Shown piece by piece: positions 1-7,428 of a stretch of DNA of 19,709 bases. Position numbers and translations under genes: made by a program. Each line of letters opens with the position of its first letter. Positions within the stretch are counted from its first letter, which is position 1. Source of the DNA: an uncultured Alphaproteobacteria bacterium (GTDB lineage: Bacteria > Pseudomonadota > Alphaproteobacteria > RF32 > CAG-239); the NCBI GenBank assembly GCA_910577095.1, contig CAJTLY010000022.1, positions 1 to 19,709 of the forward strand. Reading direction: 5' to 3'. The notes under the pieces were generated by a model. It made no database searches. It saw nothing but the letters and a program-made list of their open reading frames with translations, and was not told where the DNA came from.

Positions 1-2834
1 TAGATCATATTTGTGGTCTGAGCCAAACCGGCCGCCGGCAGAGATTCGGCGCCGATGACTTCCGGCGCTACCGGACGGTCGCTGCCCGGCAACGGCTGCG
101 GTTTGATTGACGGAATGTCCGGCAGTTCCGGCGTCGGAACATCCGGAACATCAGGAATATCCGGGACGTCAGGAACATCGGGTTTCTCGGGTTCCTTCGG
201 TTCTTCATTCGGCTGATCGTTCATTTCAAAATACCATTTGTTGCTGTTGTCGGCAATTTGATCGTATTTGACGTCGAACAGATACGGACTTTTATAAACA
301 CGCGAAACCACAAACGAACCTGCGTTGCCGGTGCTGTCGTTCTCCGATTGTGCAAACAGGATTTGTCCGCGGTTACGGATATCCGCATTCGATGAAGCGT
401 GAACGATCATCTTGGTCACGCCTTCGACGTTGCCGGCAACATGAAGTTCGTCCGCTTTCATGTTCTCCACGTCAACGTCGATATGCATAAAGCTGTCAGT
501 CGCCGAATAGCCTTTCAGTTTGACAGTTTCCAGATAACCGTTGGCGATGTCAAACACGCCGTTGTTCAGACTCAAAGTCGTTACCGCGGCAGCGTCGCGG
601 TTGGCGGTGCCGTCTTCGTTCAGCGAGGCAACAAACGCGCCTTTGCCGTCCCAGTTCTTAGCGGTTTGATCTTCGTGCTGATAGGAACCGAAACGCAAGG
701 TGGTACCGTTAACCGTTACTGTTCGTGCATTGATGATGTCGTTATTCATCGCAATATATTGGGTGGTGGTTCCGGTAGAGGCATCAATGGTATTATTACC
801 TTTGAAGGTGAGGTTATAGTAATAGTTGTTATAAGTTACACGTGTTGCATCAGGATAGTTAATATCGCCACCATCAATATTATCATTGATAATCCAGGCA
901 CCGCCGCCAGTGGTATCAAAAGTGACAGTTGGGGCGCTACTTGCTCTTGCTGTTCCTCTTACAAACAATGCATTGTAATTCTTACCGCGAGTCGGATCTT
1001 TTGAATAATTGCCGGAGAAGAAATGTTCTTCACCATTACTCTTAAAAGTTATACTCTTACCTGTTAAAATAGCACCGCCTAAAGCAGTATAAGATCTTGA
1101 TGAAGTTTGGGCACAATTGCCGATAAAATCGCCACTGATGTTACCGGTGATATCAGCAGAACCACCAAGATTAATAATAGCGCCACCATGGGCATGTGCA
1201 GATGTCGATTGAGCGTAATTATTAATAAAATTGCCGGTAAGATTACCGATGATTCCACGATTATCAATAGCACCGCCTTCGACATATGCAGATGTCGATT
1301 GGGCATAATTACCAATAAAATCACCGGTAATGTTAGTGATTCTCCCAGCTCCAACACCACGCCCGTTACTGATAGCGCCGCCACTGGAACTAACATAATT
1401 ACCGATAAAATTACCGGTGATATCCTCAATAGTGCCGATATTGCTAATAGCGCCACCATAGGTACCGGAAGCATCGATAGATTTTGAAGAGTTGCCGATA
1501 AAATCACCGGTAATATTGCCGATGGTGCCCTGATTAGAAATAGCGCCGCCAGAAATATTTTTAGTAGCGCTCGCATAATTGCCGATAAAATCACCGGTAA
1601 TATCACCGATGGTGCTATTTTTATAATTATAAATAGCACCGCCAGCAGCACCGCCATAGCTTTTATCACAGTGAGAGCAGGTAACATAATTGCCGATAAA
1701 ATCGCCAGTAACATCATCGATGGTGCCAACATTATAAATAGCGCCGCCAGAGGCAGAGGTATAAGCAGATGAATAGTTACCGATAAAACCGCCGCTGATG
1801 TTGCCAATCTTGCCGGTACTATAAATAGCGCCGCCTTTGATTTGATCACTACCGGTAACATAATTTCCGATAAAATCACTGGTAATATTGCCGATGGTAC
1901 CATAATTGGCAATGGCACCGCCATAGGCATAAAGAATTTCTTTAGCCCAATTCCATATAAAATCACCGCTGATATTGCCGATGGTGCTGGTACTATGATT
2001 ATAAATAGCACCGCCATAGGCACCACCATTAGCACCGCTCAAATAGTTACCGATAAAGTCAGCTTTAATATCGATATCACCATGATTCTGCGCGTTATAG
2101 ATGGCACCACCACTAACAGACGAAGAAATTCCCTTAAAAACAACATTCGTCACATTGGATGAGCCAAGCGTATCGTCAATTCGGACGTCACTTACGGTAT
2201 AATTATCCGGTTTGGTGTAGGTGTATTTGAAATATTTTACCTGATTGTTCGGCAGTTGGACTTCTACCACACCGCTGATGCTGCCGTCCGATAAGTCATC
2301 GTCTTTGTCGTCTTTATGGTCTTCTCCAACTTCACTCCAGCCGATACTTGAGGATGTTGAAAACGTTTCCGGCTTCAGGTTGACTTTGTAATATTTTGTC
2401 GTCAGCTTGCCTTCCGCATCCGCTTCCTGTATGGTGAAGTTGTAATCGTCTGCTGTTCCTTCGCTGTACGAAAACACACTGTCCGGAATCGATGCAATGT
2501 CAAAACCGTACTTTTTGCCGTCCAGCTCAAACAAACCGTCAGAACTCTCTTGCAGCATCCCCGCCGAAGTTCCGGCTAAAGTGGTGAGCAATCCGGTATA
2601 TTCGCCGCTCGGGGTAAAGTAATAATCTTTGTCGCCGATTTCAACTTTCACCGCGCCTGCCGGCAGTTCTCCGGTCAGTTCGGTAAGAGTATAAGTTTCG
2701 GTCACAGAAGGAAGAACGGAACCGGCTTCGGTTTTCAAGGCGTCCAAGGTCGGAGTTAGAGAAACGGCCATTGCCGGCGCACTCAAAAAAGTCGTCGCCG
2801 TGAGCGCAATTGCCCAAGAAGTCTGTTTAGTCAT
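1..2834 (-). CDS. Autotransporter/adhesin-like surface protein, 5' part (C-terminus beyond left edge)
   Basis: An open frame without a stop runs from an ATG at 2834 to the window edge, about 944 codons. AAGGA lies 9 nt before the ATG. Residues 1-23 form a signal peptide ending in APAMA. Next comes a non-repetitive region to about residue 235, then about 350 residues of repeats with the pattern GGAIxNxGTIGNITGDFIGN, which should stack as a beta-solenoid. A Ser/Thr/Asn-rich stretch follows. Near residues 866-918 there is an acidic proline-rich linker (PDVPDVPDIPDVPDVP). The last readable residues (APEVIGAESLPAAG, then LAQTTNMI) resemble the segment before a type Va autotransporter beta-barrel, but the barrel itself is outside the window. 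Role inferred: outer-membrane-anchored, surface-exposed passenger, probably adhesion. It could instead be another repeat-rich exported protein. The leader (2835-3031) carries unusual repeats that may control it. Confidence 0.7.
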   Translation of the reverse strand, partial: MTKQTSWAIALTATTFLSAPAMAVSLTPTLDALKTEAGSVLPSVTETYTLTELTGELPAGAVKVEIGDKDYYFTPSGEYTGLLTTLAGTSAGMLQESSDGLFELDGKKYGFDIASIPDSVFSYSEGTADDYNFTIQEADAEGKLTTKYYKVNLKPETFSTSSSIGWSEVGEDHKDDKDDDLSDGSISGVVEVQLPNNQVKYFKYTYTKPDNYTVSDVRIDDTLGSSNVTNVVFKGISSSVSGGAIYNAQNHGDIDIKADFIGNYLSGANGGAYGGAIYNHSTSTIGNISGDFIWNWAKEILYAYGGAIANYGTIGNITSDFIGNYVTGSDQIKGGAIYSTGKIGNISGGFIGNYSSAYTSASGGAIYNVGTIDDVTGDFIGNYVTCSHCDKSYGGAAGGAIYNYKNSTIGDITGDFIGNYASATKNISGGAISNQGTIGNITGDFIGNSSKSIDASGTYGGAISNIGTIEDITGNFIGNYVSSSGGAISNGRGVGAGRITNITGDFIGNYAQSTSAYVEGGAIDNRGIIGNLTGNFINNYAQSTSAHAHGGAIINLGGSADITGNISGDFIGNCAQTSSRSYTALGGAILTGKSITFKSNGEEHFFSGNYSKDPTRGKNYNALFVRGTARASSAPTVTFDTTGGGAWIINDNIDGGDINYPDATRVTYNNYYYNLTFKGNNTIDASTGTTTQYIAMNNDIINARTVTVNGTTLRFGSYQHEDQTAKNWDGKGAFVASLNEDGTANRDAAAVTTLSLNNGVFDIANGYLETVKLKGYSATDSFMHIDVDVENMKADELHVAGNVEGVTKMIVHASSNADIRNRGQILFAQSENDSTGNAGSFVVSRVYKSPYLFDVKYDQIADNSNKWYFEMNDQPNEEPKEPEKPDVPDVPDIPDVPDVPTPELPDIPSIKPQPLPGSDRPVAPEVIGAESLPAAGLAQTTNMI
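1068..2111 (-). repeat. Twelve degenerate GGAI passenger repeats inside the autotransporter-like gene
   Basis: Twelve GGAI tetrapeptides occur in frame (first at 2100-2111, last at 1068-1079), spaced about 22-40 residues apart. The intervening core is often [IT]GNI[TS]GDFIGNY. The repeats vary in length and in the residues before GGAI (SG, YG, KG, EG, HG), and DNA identity between them is only partial, so this is an old protein-level repeat rather than a recent DNA tandem. The glycine and asparagine spacing is what is expected of beta-helical adhesin passengers. Confidence 0.85.
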
Positions 2835-2866
2835 TATACACAATCCTTATCAAAATGCATTTAAAC

Positions 2867-2988
2867 GTTCATTTTTTTGATACACTTTTCCTTCTCGGCT
2901 TTCTTTTCCTACCCTATTGATAATATCACAATTTTCTTGATCTTCAGGTTTCTTTGCTGTACCATGTGTCTGTATCAAAAAAATGAAC
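2867..2988. repeat. 18-bp perfect inverted repeat upstream of the autotransporter-like gene
   Basis: GTTCATTTTTTTGATACA at 2867-2884 recurs as its exact reverse complement at 2971-2988, with an 86-bp spacer. The right arm also takes part in a second, mutually exclusive perfect hairpin: 2990-3001 pairs with 2972-2983 (12 bp, loop 2984-2989). The left arm ends 33 bp before the adhesin start codon. The arrangement suits either an invertible switch or alternative RNA structures in the leader; the sequence alone cannot decide. The spacer carries a weak plus-strand promoter-like pair, TTGATC 2937-2942 and TACCAT 2960-2965 with 17 bp between. Confidence 0.75.
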
Positions 2989-3006
2989 CTTTTTTTGATA
3001 CGGCAT
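2944..3006 (-). CDS. 20-codon leader micro-ORF MPYQKKVHFFDTDTWYSKET
   Basis: ATG at 3006 follows a purine-rich ribosome site (GGGAGAGG, then TT), and the frame closes with TGA at 2944, 110 bp before the adhesin ATG. The first ten codons (MPYQKKVHFF) and the ribosome site are identical to the micro-ORF at 19628-19687; after that the two diverge completely. The coding sequence itself contains the 12-bp hairpin, so a translating ribosome would melt it and free its 3' arm for the 18-bp pairing downstream. That makes a leader-peptide role plausible, but no function is known to me. It could be an untranslated regulatory repeat instead. Confidence 0.45.
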   Translation of the reverse strand: MPYQKKVHFFDTDTWYSKET

Positions 3007-3031
3007 AACCTCTCCCTTTTTCCCTATAAAA
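2976..3031 (-). repeat. 56-bp leader module, copy 1 (inverted relative to copy 2)
   Basis: Read on the minus strand, 3031-2976 is identical over 56 bases to plus-strand 19603-19658. It contains TTTTATAGGG, an A/G-rich ribosome site, the start codon and ten codons of the micro-ORF. Identity ends abruptly inside the right arm of the hairpin (after TTTTTTTG). Confidence 0.9.
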
Positions 3032-3105
3032 ATACTGTCGAAACAAAATTTCTTATTGTTTTCTTTGACGAAAATTCCCCAACCTGACTGTGGGCTGCGG
3101 GCACA

Positions 3106-3134
3106 AAAAATCCCCGTTATAAACGGGGATTTTT
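3106..3134 (-). terminator. Rho-independent terminator after groEL
   Basis: Perfect 13-bp inverted repeat AAAAATCCCCGTT / AACGGGGATTTTT with a 3-nt loop, 21 bp beyond the groEL stop. On the minus strand it is followed by a T run. The flanking A and T runs make it potentially bidirectional. Confidence 0.9.
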
Positions 3135-3155
3135 CAATCATTCGCCTGCTTTCGG

Positions 3156-4805
3156 CTAGAAGCCCATGCCGCCCGGCATTCCGGCCGCACCGCCGGCACC
3201 GCCGCAATTGCAGTGACCTTCTTTTTGCGGCGCTTCGGTAACCATCGATTCGGTGGTGATCAACAAACCGGCAACCGAGGCAGCGTCCTGCAAAGCCGTA
3301 CGGACAACTTTGGTCGGATCGACAATACCGGCTTTGATCATGTCGGTATATTCGCCGCTCTGCGCATTGTAACCATAGTTGGTATCCGTGCTTTCCATCA
3401 GCTTTCCGGCAACAACCGCGCCGTCAACACCGGCATTCTCGGCAATCTGACGAATCGGTGCCTGAATCGCTTTGCGGATAATGTCAATACCGACTTTCTG
3501 ATCCTGGTTGGCCGGAGTCAGGGCGTCCAGCGCCTTATGCGAATACAGCAAAGCAACACCGCCGCCGGCAACCACACCTTCTTTGACAGCCGCACGGGTT
3601 GCGTGCAAAGCATCGTCAATGCGGTCTTTCTTTTCCTTAACTTCCACTTCCGACGCACCGCCGACCTTGATAACCGCAACACCGCCGGAAATTTTGGCCA
3701 AACGTTCCTGCAGTTTTTCACGATCGTAATCGGAAGAGGTTTCTTCAATCTGCTTGCGAATCTGTTCGGCGCGGGCGGCAATCAGATCTTTTTTGCCGTC
3801 GCCGTCAATAACGGTGGTATCGTCTTTGGTAACTTCCACTTTCTTGCAGCTTCCCAAATCGGCCAAAGTAATATTTTCCAGCTTCATGCCCAAATCTTCG
3901 GAAACGACTTGTCCGCCGGTCAAAATGGCAATGTCTTCCAACATCGCTTTGCGGCGATCGCCGAAACCGGGCGCCTTAACCGCACAAACTTTGAGACCGC
4001 CGCGAATACGGTTAACCACCAAAGTCGCCAAAGCCTCGCCTTCAATGTCTTCGGCAATGATCAACAACGGACGCGAAGATTGAACGATCGATTCCAATAC
4101 CGGGATCAGCGGCTGCAGGTTGCTCAATTTCTTGTCATAGAGCAAAATATACGGATTATCAAATTCGCAGTTCATTTTTTCGGGATTGGTTACAAAATAA
4201 GGAGACAGGTAACCGCGGTCAAACTGCATTCCTTCAACCACTTCAAGTTCGGTTTCCAGTCCTTTGGCATCTTCAACCGTAATCACGCCTTCGTTGCCGA
4301 CTTTTTCCATTGCCCGGGCCAGATACTCGCCGATGGTGCGGTCGCCGTTGGCGGAAATGGTGCCGACCTGAGCGATTTCTTCAGAGGTTGTAATTGCCTG
4401 AGAACGCGATTTCACATCTTCGACCACGGCGTCAACCGCCAGATCGATACCGCGTTTGAGATCCATCGGATTCATGCCGGCGGCAACCGCTTTGCAACCT
4501 TCGTTGATGATCGCTTCGGCCAAAACCGTTGCGGTCGTAGTACCGTCACCGGCCTTGTCTGCGGTTTTCTGAGCTACTTCTTTTACCAGTTGTGCGCCCA
4601 TATTCTCAAACTTGTCGGCCAATTCGATTTCTTTGGCAACCGAAACGCCGTCTTTGGTGATTTTCGGTGCACCGTAAGATTTGTCAAGAATAACATTGCG
4701 TCCTTTGGGACCGAGGGTTACTTTTACCGTTTTGGCGAGAACCTCAACGCCTTTGAGCATTTTGGAGCGTGCGTCGCTGCCGAATTTAATATCTTTTACT
4801 GCCAT
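3156..4805 (-). CDS. groEL: Chaperonin GroEL (Hsp60, 60 kDa)
   Basis: 549 residues, full length for GroEL. It forms the double-ring cytoplasmic folding chamber capped by GroES and driven by ATP. The N-terminus (MAVKDIKFGSDAR), the nucleotide-binding GDGTTT motif at residues 86-91 with Asp87, and VVAGGGVAL near residue 411 are all present. The gene lies 11 bp after groES and is preceded by AAGGAATAAAACG, so the ATG at 4805 is secure. The C-terminal tail is unusual: instead of a long GGM repeat it reads GHCNCGG (Cys532, Cys534) followed by a short Gly/Ala/Met tail ending GGMGF. A terminator follows. A long plus-strand frame across this gene is its antisense shadow. Confidence 0.99.
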   Translation of the reverse strand: MAVKDIKFGSDARSKMLKGVEVLAKTVKVTLGPKGRNVILDKSYGAPKITKDGVSVAKEIELADKFENMGAQLVKEVAQKTADKAGDGTTTATVLAEAIINEGCKAVAAGMNPMDLKRGIDLAVDAVVEDVKSRSQAITTSEEIAQVGTISANGDRTIGEYLARAMEKVGNEGVITVEDAKGLETELEVVEGMQFDRGYLSPYFVTNPEKMNCEFDNPYILLYDKKLSNLQPLIPVLESIVQSSRPLLIIAEDIEGEALATLVVNRIRGGLKVCAVKAPGFGDRRKAMLEDIAILTGGQVVSEDLGMKLENITLADLGSCKKVEVTKDDTTVIDGDGKKDLIAARAEQIRKQIEETSSDYDREKLQERLAKISGGVAVIKVGGASEVEVKEKKDRIDDALHATRAAVKEGVVAGGGVALLYSHKALDALTPANQDQKVGIDIIRKAIQAPIRQIAENAGVDGAVVAGKLMESTDTNYGYNAQSGEYTDMIKAGIVDPTKVVRTALQDAASVAGLLITTESMVTEAPQKEGHCNCGGAGGAAGMPGGMGF

Positions 4806-4816
4806 CGTTTTATTCC

Positions 4817-5107
4817 TTATTCCTCAATTATGCCTAAAATTTCCGATTCTTTAATAATCAAACGGTCTTCGCCGTTCAATTTAACCTCGGTTCCCGACCA
4901 CTTTGCAAACAATACCCGGTCGCCGGCCTTAACCGACATCGGGATTAACTTACCGTCTTCGCTGCGACCGCCGTTGCCGACCGCTTCGACAATGCCTTCC
5001 GACGGCTTTTCCTTAGCCGTATCCGGAATAATAATACCGCCGGAGGTTTTGCTGACCTCGTCAACGCGCTTAACCAGTACTCGATCATACAATGGTACAA
5101 AATTCAT
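4817..5107 (-). CDS. groES: Co-chaperonin GroES (Hsp10, 10 kDa)
   Basis: 96 residues, the usual length. The heptameric lid binds the GroEL rim through its mobile loop, here about residues 17-34 with the hydrophobic contact III at 25-27 (SGGIIIPD). LYDRVLVKRVD at the start and DRLIIKESEILGII at the end are typical. The start codon at 5107 has AAGGAG upstream. It is the first gene of a two-gene operon with groEL, read from the promoter at 5146-5174. No CIRCE inverted repeat is visible, which argues against HrcA control. Confidence 0.98.
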   Translation of the reverse strand: MNFVPLYDRVLVKRVDEVSKTSGGIIIPDTAKEKPSEGIVEAVGNGGRSEDGKLIPMSVKAGDRVLFAKWSGTEVKLNGEDRLIIKESEILGIIEE

Positions 5108-5145
5108 AGCCTTTAACTCCTTTTATATACAAAATTTCTATACTT

Positions 5146-5174
5146 TAATTAGGGATTAGATTTTTCAAAGTCAA
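5146..5174 (-). promoter_or_regulatory. groESL promoter, sigma70-like with RpoH-like features
   Basis: On the minus strand TTGACT (5174-5169), a 17-bp spacer and TAATTA (5151-5146) fit sigma70. The same DNA reads CTTG with CCTAATT downstream, close to the CTTG / CYTATNT pattern of alphaproteobacterial RpoH promoters, as expected for a heat-shock operon. The heat-shock assignment is inference. Confidence 0.65.
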
Positions 5175-5200
5175 GCAAACGCGCCTATTTTTTTAAAATA

Positions 5201-5231
5201 AAAATGCCGGGGAGCGTTTACCCGGCATTTT
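5201..5231 (-). terminator. Rho-independent terminator after the ion channel gene
   Basis: AAAATGCCGGG (5201-5211) pairs perfectly with CCCGGCATTTT (5221-5231) around a 9-nt loop. It lies 20 bp beyond the channel stop, and T-rich sequence follows on the minus strand. It separates this operon from the groES promoter. Confidence 0.85.
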
Positions 5232-5251
5232 CTTTCGGTTTTTACCGTTTT

Positions 5252-5965
5252 TCAAAGGTTGGAAGTGATCTTGAATTCCTTGTGCACCATCACCGAAATC
5301 ACACTCAGCAAGAAGCTGACCACCATCAGGAAAGCAATCATCACAAACGAAAGGAAGAATATCCACGCATAGGGATAAACGCTCATCACCGGACGGGCAA
5401 TGCCGCTGATCCAGCCGTCAAGGGTAAAGGTCTGAATCAGGGCAAACATCGCCGACGCCAAATCGGCAAACTCGACAAATACGTCGCCGAACAAACAAAC
5501 CGCCATAATCGCAAACACATACATAAACACGCCCAAGACCACGCTCATCGCCGCAAAGTTGGGCAAAATCATCAAAAAGATGTTGATGATGTTTTTCATC
5601 TGTTTAAAACGGTTGATGTAACGCAACAGCCGAAACAGACGGAAAGTTCGCAACACGATCAGATAACTGGCAACCGGCAGCGACGAAATCGTAATTACCA
5701 GCAAATCGAAAACGTTCCATCCCGATTTGAAAAAGCGCGGCCCGTAAGCATACATTTTGATCAGCATTTCGACAATGAAAATTGCCATGCACAAGCGGTC
5801 AAGCAAAAACAGGATCATCGCAAACGACGGATCGCTGAACCCGACCGTCAACAGTCCCAGCACCACTGAGTCCATACAGATTAAAAACATGATCAGATAG
5901 TCAAAGTTTTTATCTTCCACCACCTTTTTGGCTTTGCGCCGTTCTTCGGTAATATTCATCACCAT
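5252..5965 (-). CDS. Single-domain voltage-gated cation channel (BacNav/CavMr-like)
   Basis: 237 residues with six membrane segments: S1 about 23-43, S2 48-69, S3 83-98, S4 101-117, S5 128-155, S6 200-226. S4 carries arginines at every third position (Arg106, 109, 112, 115), the voltage-sensor signature. Between S5 and S6, QTFTLDGWISG at 178-188 is the pore helix and selectivity filter, matching TLESW of bacterial sodium channels but with Asp and Gly at the third and fourth filter positions. It should assemble as a homotetramer in the inner membrane and pass Na+ or Ca2+. The C-terminal tail after S6 is very short, so the usual long coiled coil is absent. GAGGGGG lies 5 nt before the ATG; a second ATG is two codons in. 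It starts 22 bp after the prepilin peptidase stop, so the two are probably cotranscribed. Confidence 0.9.
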   Translation of the reverse strand: MVMNITEERRKAKKVVEDKNFDYLIMFLICMDSVVLGLLTVGFSDPSFAMILFLLDRLCMAIFIVEMLIKMYAYGPRFFKSGWNVFDLLVITISSLPVASYLIVLRTFRLFRLLRYINRFKQMKNIINIFLMILPNFAAMSVVLGVFMYVFAIMAVCLFGDVFVEFADLASAMFALIQTFTLDGWISGIARPVMSVYPYAWIFFLSFVMIAFLMVVSFLLSVISVMVHKEFKITSNL

Positions 5966-5987
5966 TTCAGCCCCCTCGTTTTTTCAG

Positions 5988-6659
5988 TTAAAAAAACAAC
6001 AAAATAATAATTGCCGATACCGCCAGCGCAGGTCCGAAAGCGCCGGCCCTTTCTCGCCGCAGCGCCGCATAAATTCCGAAAACCGCACAGGACAGCAAAA
6101 TCGTATATATCACGTTTTCGACTCCCAGCCAGGCGCCGATTGCCGACAGCAGTTTAATATCGCCGAAGCCGAAAGCCTCGCTGCTGCGCCATAACATCAG
6201 CAATGTGGCCGTCACCGGCAGAACATAACCGGCCAGGGCCGCCAACGCGCTCTCCTGCGGCGACAGGGCCGTTCCGGCAAATGCCGCAAACATAAATCCG
6301 CAAATCAGTAACGGAATCGTCAAGACATCCGGCAAAATCAAGGTTTTAAAATCGACTTCCGCCAACAACAGCAACACCCAGACAAACCCCAGATACCATC
6401 CGATACCGGCTTCGCCGAAGCGGTAAACCGCTGCCGCGCTCAGTGCCGCCGTAATGACTGCACAAAACACCGACCGGACCAGATAACGTTTCTTAAGCTG
6501 CTTATAACGAGTGCTGAGCTTCACCTTGCGCGTGGTTTTGACCGGCTTGATCAGATTATACAGGGCATAGGTCGGCGCAGACGGCATACTCTTCGCGAAC
6601 CGTCTCGCCATATAAGGAATTAACAATCCCACCACAAATCCCGTCAATACATAAATCAT
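5988..6659 (-). CDS. Prepilin peptidase-like A24 aspartic protease (TadV/PilD family)
   Basis: 223 residues, very hydrophobic. The two aspartates of A24 peptidases are present: Asp103 in EVDFKTLILPDVLTIP and Asp167 in the GxGD motif GFGDIKLLSAIGAWLG. The C-terminal FGPALAVSA also matches the family. These inner-membrane enzymes cut the leader of type IV prepilins and pseudopilins. The N-terminal part (1-60) keeps one membrane segment and a basic loop but has no paired cysteines, so the zinc-binding/N-methylation module of PilD is reduced or absent. No pilin or secretion genes are nearby, so its substrates are unknown. The start at 6659 has only a weak ribosome site. The ion channel gene follows after 22 bp. 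Confidence 0.88.
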   Translation of the reverse strand: MIYVLTGFVVGLLIPYMARRFAKSMPSAPTYALYNLIKPVKTTRKVKLSTRYKQLKKRYLVRSVFCAVITAALSAAAVYRFGEAGIGWYLGFVWVLLLLAEVDFKTLILPDVLTIPLLICGFMFAAFAGTALSPQESALAALAGYVLPVTATLLMLWRSSEAFGFGDIKLLSAIGAWLGVENVIYTILLSCAVFGIYAALRRERAGAFGPALAVSAIIILLFF

Positions 6660-6723
6660 AAATTTTCGCCGTCAATCAAAAAGTTACTGTCAAGATTGTA
6701 GCCCAGCAATCGCTAATAAAAGA

Positions 6724-7428
6724 TTAAGATGCCATAATTTGATAAAATTCCGCCAGATTGCAGGGGGCCAGATAAGGGTTGCATATTTTTTCCTCTCCCA
6801 ACGCAATCGGCGCTACCGGCAACCCGGCCGACAGCCTTTCGCGCGCCCGGGCGGCGTAACGGTCTCCCGCCGGACCGAACAGTTCCTGCAATCCGTACGG
6901 CGTGTATTCGTGACCGGGATAAAACATCACGTCATCCGGCAGTTTTTTGATTTTCTGCAAACTGCCGTACATTTGTTCGACCGTTCCCTCAAACAAACCG
7001 CCGATCGAAAGGTTGAACAGGACGTCGCCGGTAAACAGCGCCTTGTCTTTTTCAAAATACCACAAAACGTGACCGATCGTATGACCGTCGGCGCGGATAA
7101 TTTCGGCTTCCGATTCGCCCAGCTTAAAAACGTCGCCGTCTTCCACAGCGATGTCGGCACCGGGAATCCGATGCAAATCGGCCGCCCCGACCACGATTTT
7201 GGCGCCGTATTTCTCTTTCAGTTCCAAATTGCCTTCCACATGATCAAAGTGATGATGGGTATTGAAAATATAAGCGGGACATATGTTTTGCCGTTTGCAT
7301 TCGGCGATAACCGGCGCGGCTTCCGAAGGATCCAACACTGCAGAAATTCCCGTAGCTTTGTCGGTTAAGAGATAGGCATAATTATCCATTGTGCCGGCAC
7401 GGCATAAAATCGGGGTAATTTTCAGCAT
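6724..7428 (-). CDS. gloB: Metallo-beta-lactamase-fold hydrolase, glyoxalase II-like
   Basis: 234 residues. The metal-binding motif THHHFDH (57-63), the second-shell GHTIGH region (His116), GDVLF (Asp135) and PGHEYT (His173) match hydroxyacylglutathione hydrolase, which splits S-lactoylglutathione to lactate and glutathione. FEGT after the metal site and NPYL near the C-terminus also fit GloB. The usual CGR before LFEGT is replaced by SIGG, so the natural thioester may differ. I chose ATG 7428, which overlaps the upstream stop as TAATG and has GGAAG before it; a frame extension to a TTG at 7443 exists. Last gene of the murJ-led set; a 64-bp gap follows before the prepilin peptidase. Confidence 0.85.
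   Translation of the reverse strand: MLKITPILCRAGTMDNYAYLLTDKATGISAVLDPSEAAPVIAECKRQNICPAYIFNTHHHFDHVEGNLELKEKYGAKIVVGAADLHRIPGADIAVEDGDVFKLGESEAEIIRADGHTIGHVLWYFEKDKALFTGDVLFNLSIGGLFEGTVEQMYGSLQKIKKLPDDVMFYPGHEYTPYGLQELFGPAGDRYAARARERLSAGLPVAPIALGEEKICNPYLAPCNLAEFYQIMAS

Noticed and set aside
399..1004. 201-codon plus-strand ORF
   Set aside because: Antisense to the autotransporter passenger, with no ribosome site.
1079..2035. 318-codon minus-strand ORF rich in Leu, Val, Ile and Pro
   Set aside because: It is an alternative frame of the GGAI repeats. The autotransporter frame is open from 2834 to the window edge with a signal peptide.
3213..5159. 648-codon plus-strand ORF antisense to groEL-groES
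   Set aside because: It mirrors the codon pattern of groEL, has no ribosome site and gives a low-complexity protein rich in Phe, Asn, Arg and Gly. groEL and groES are unambiguous on the other strand.
5108..5200. CIRCE operator for HrcA upstream of groES
   Set aside because: No TTAGCACTC/GAGTGCTAA inverted repeat is present.
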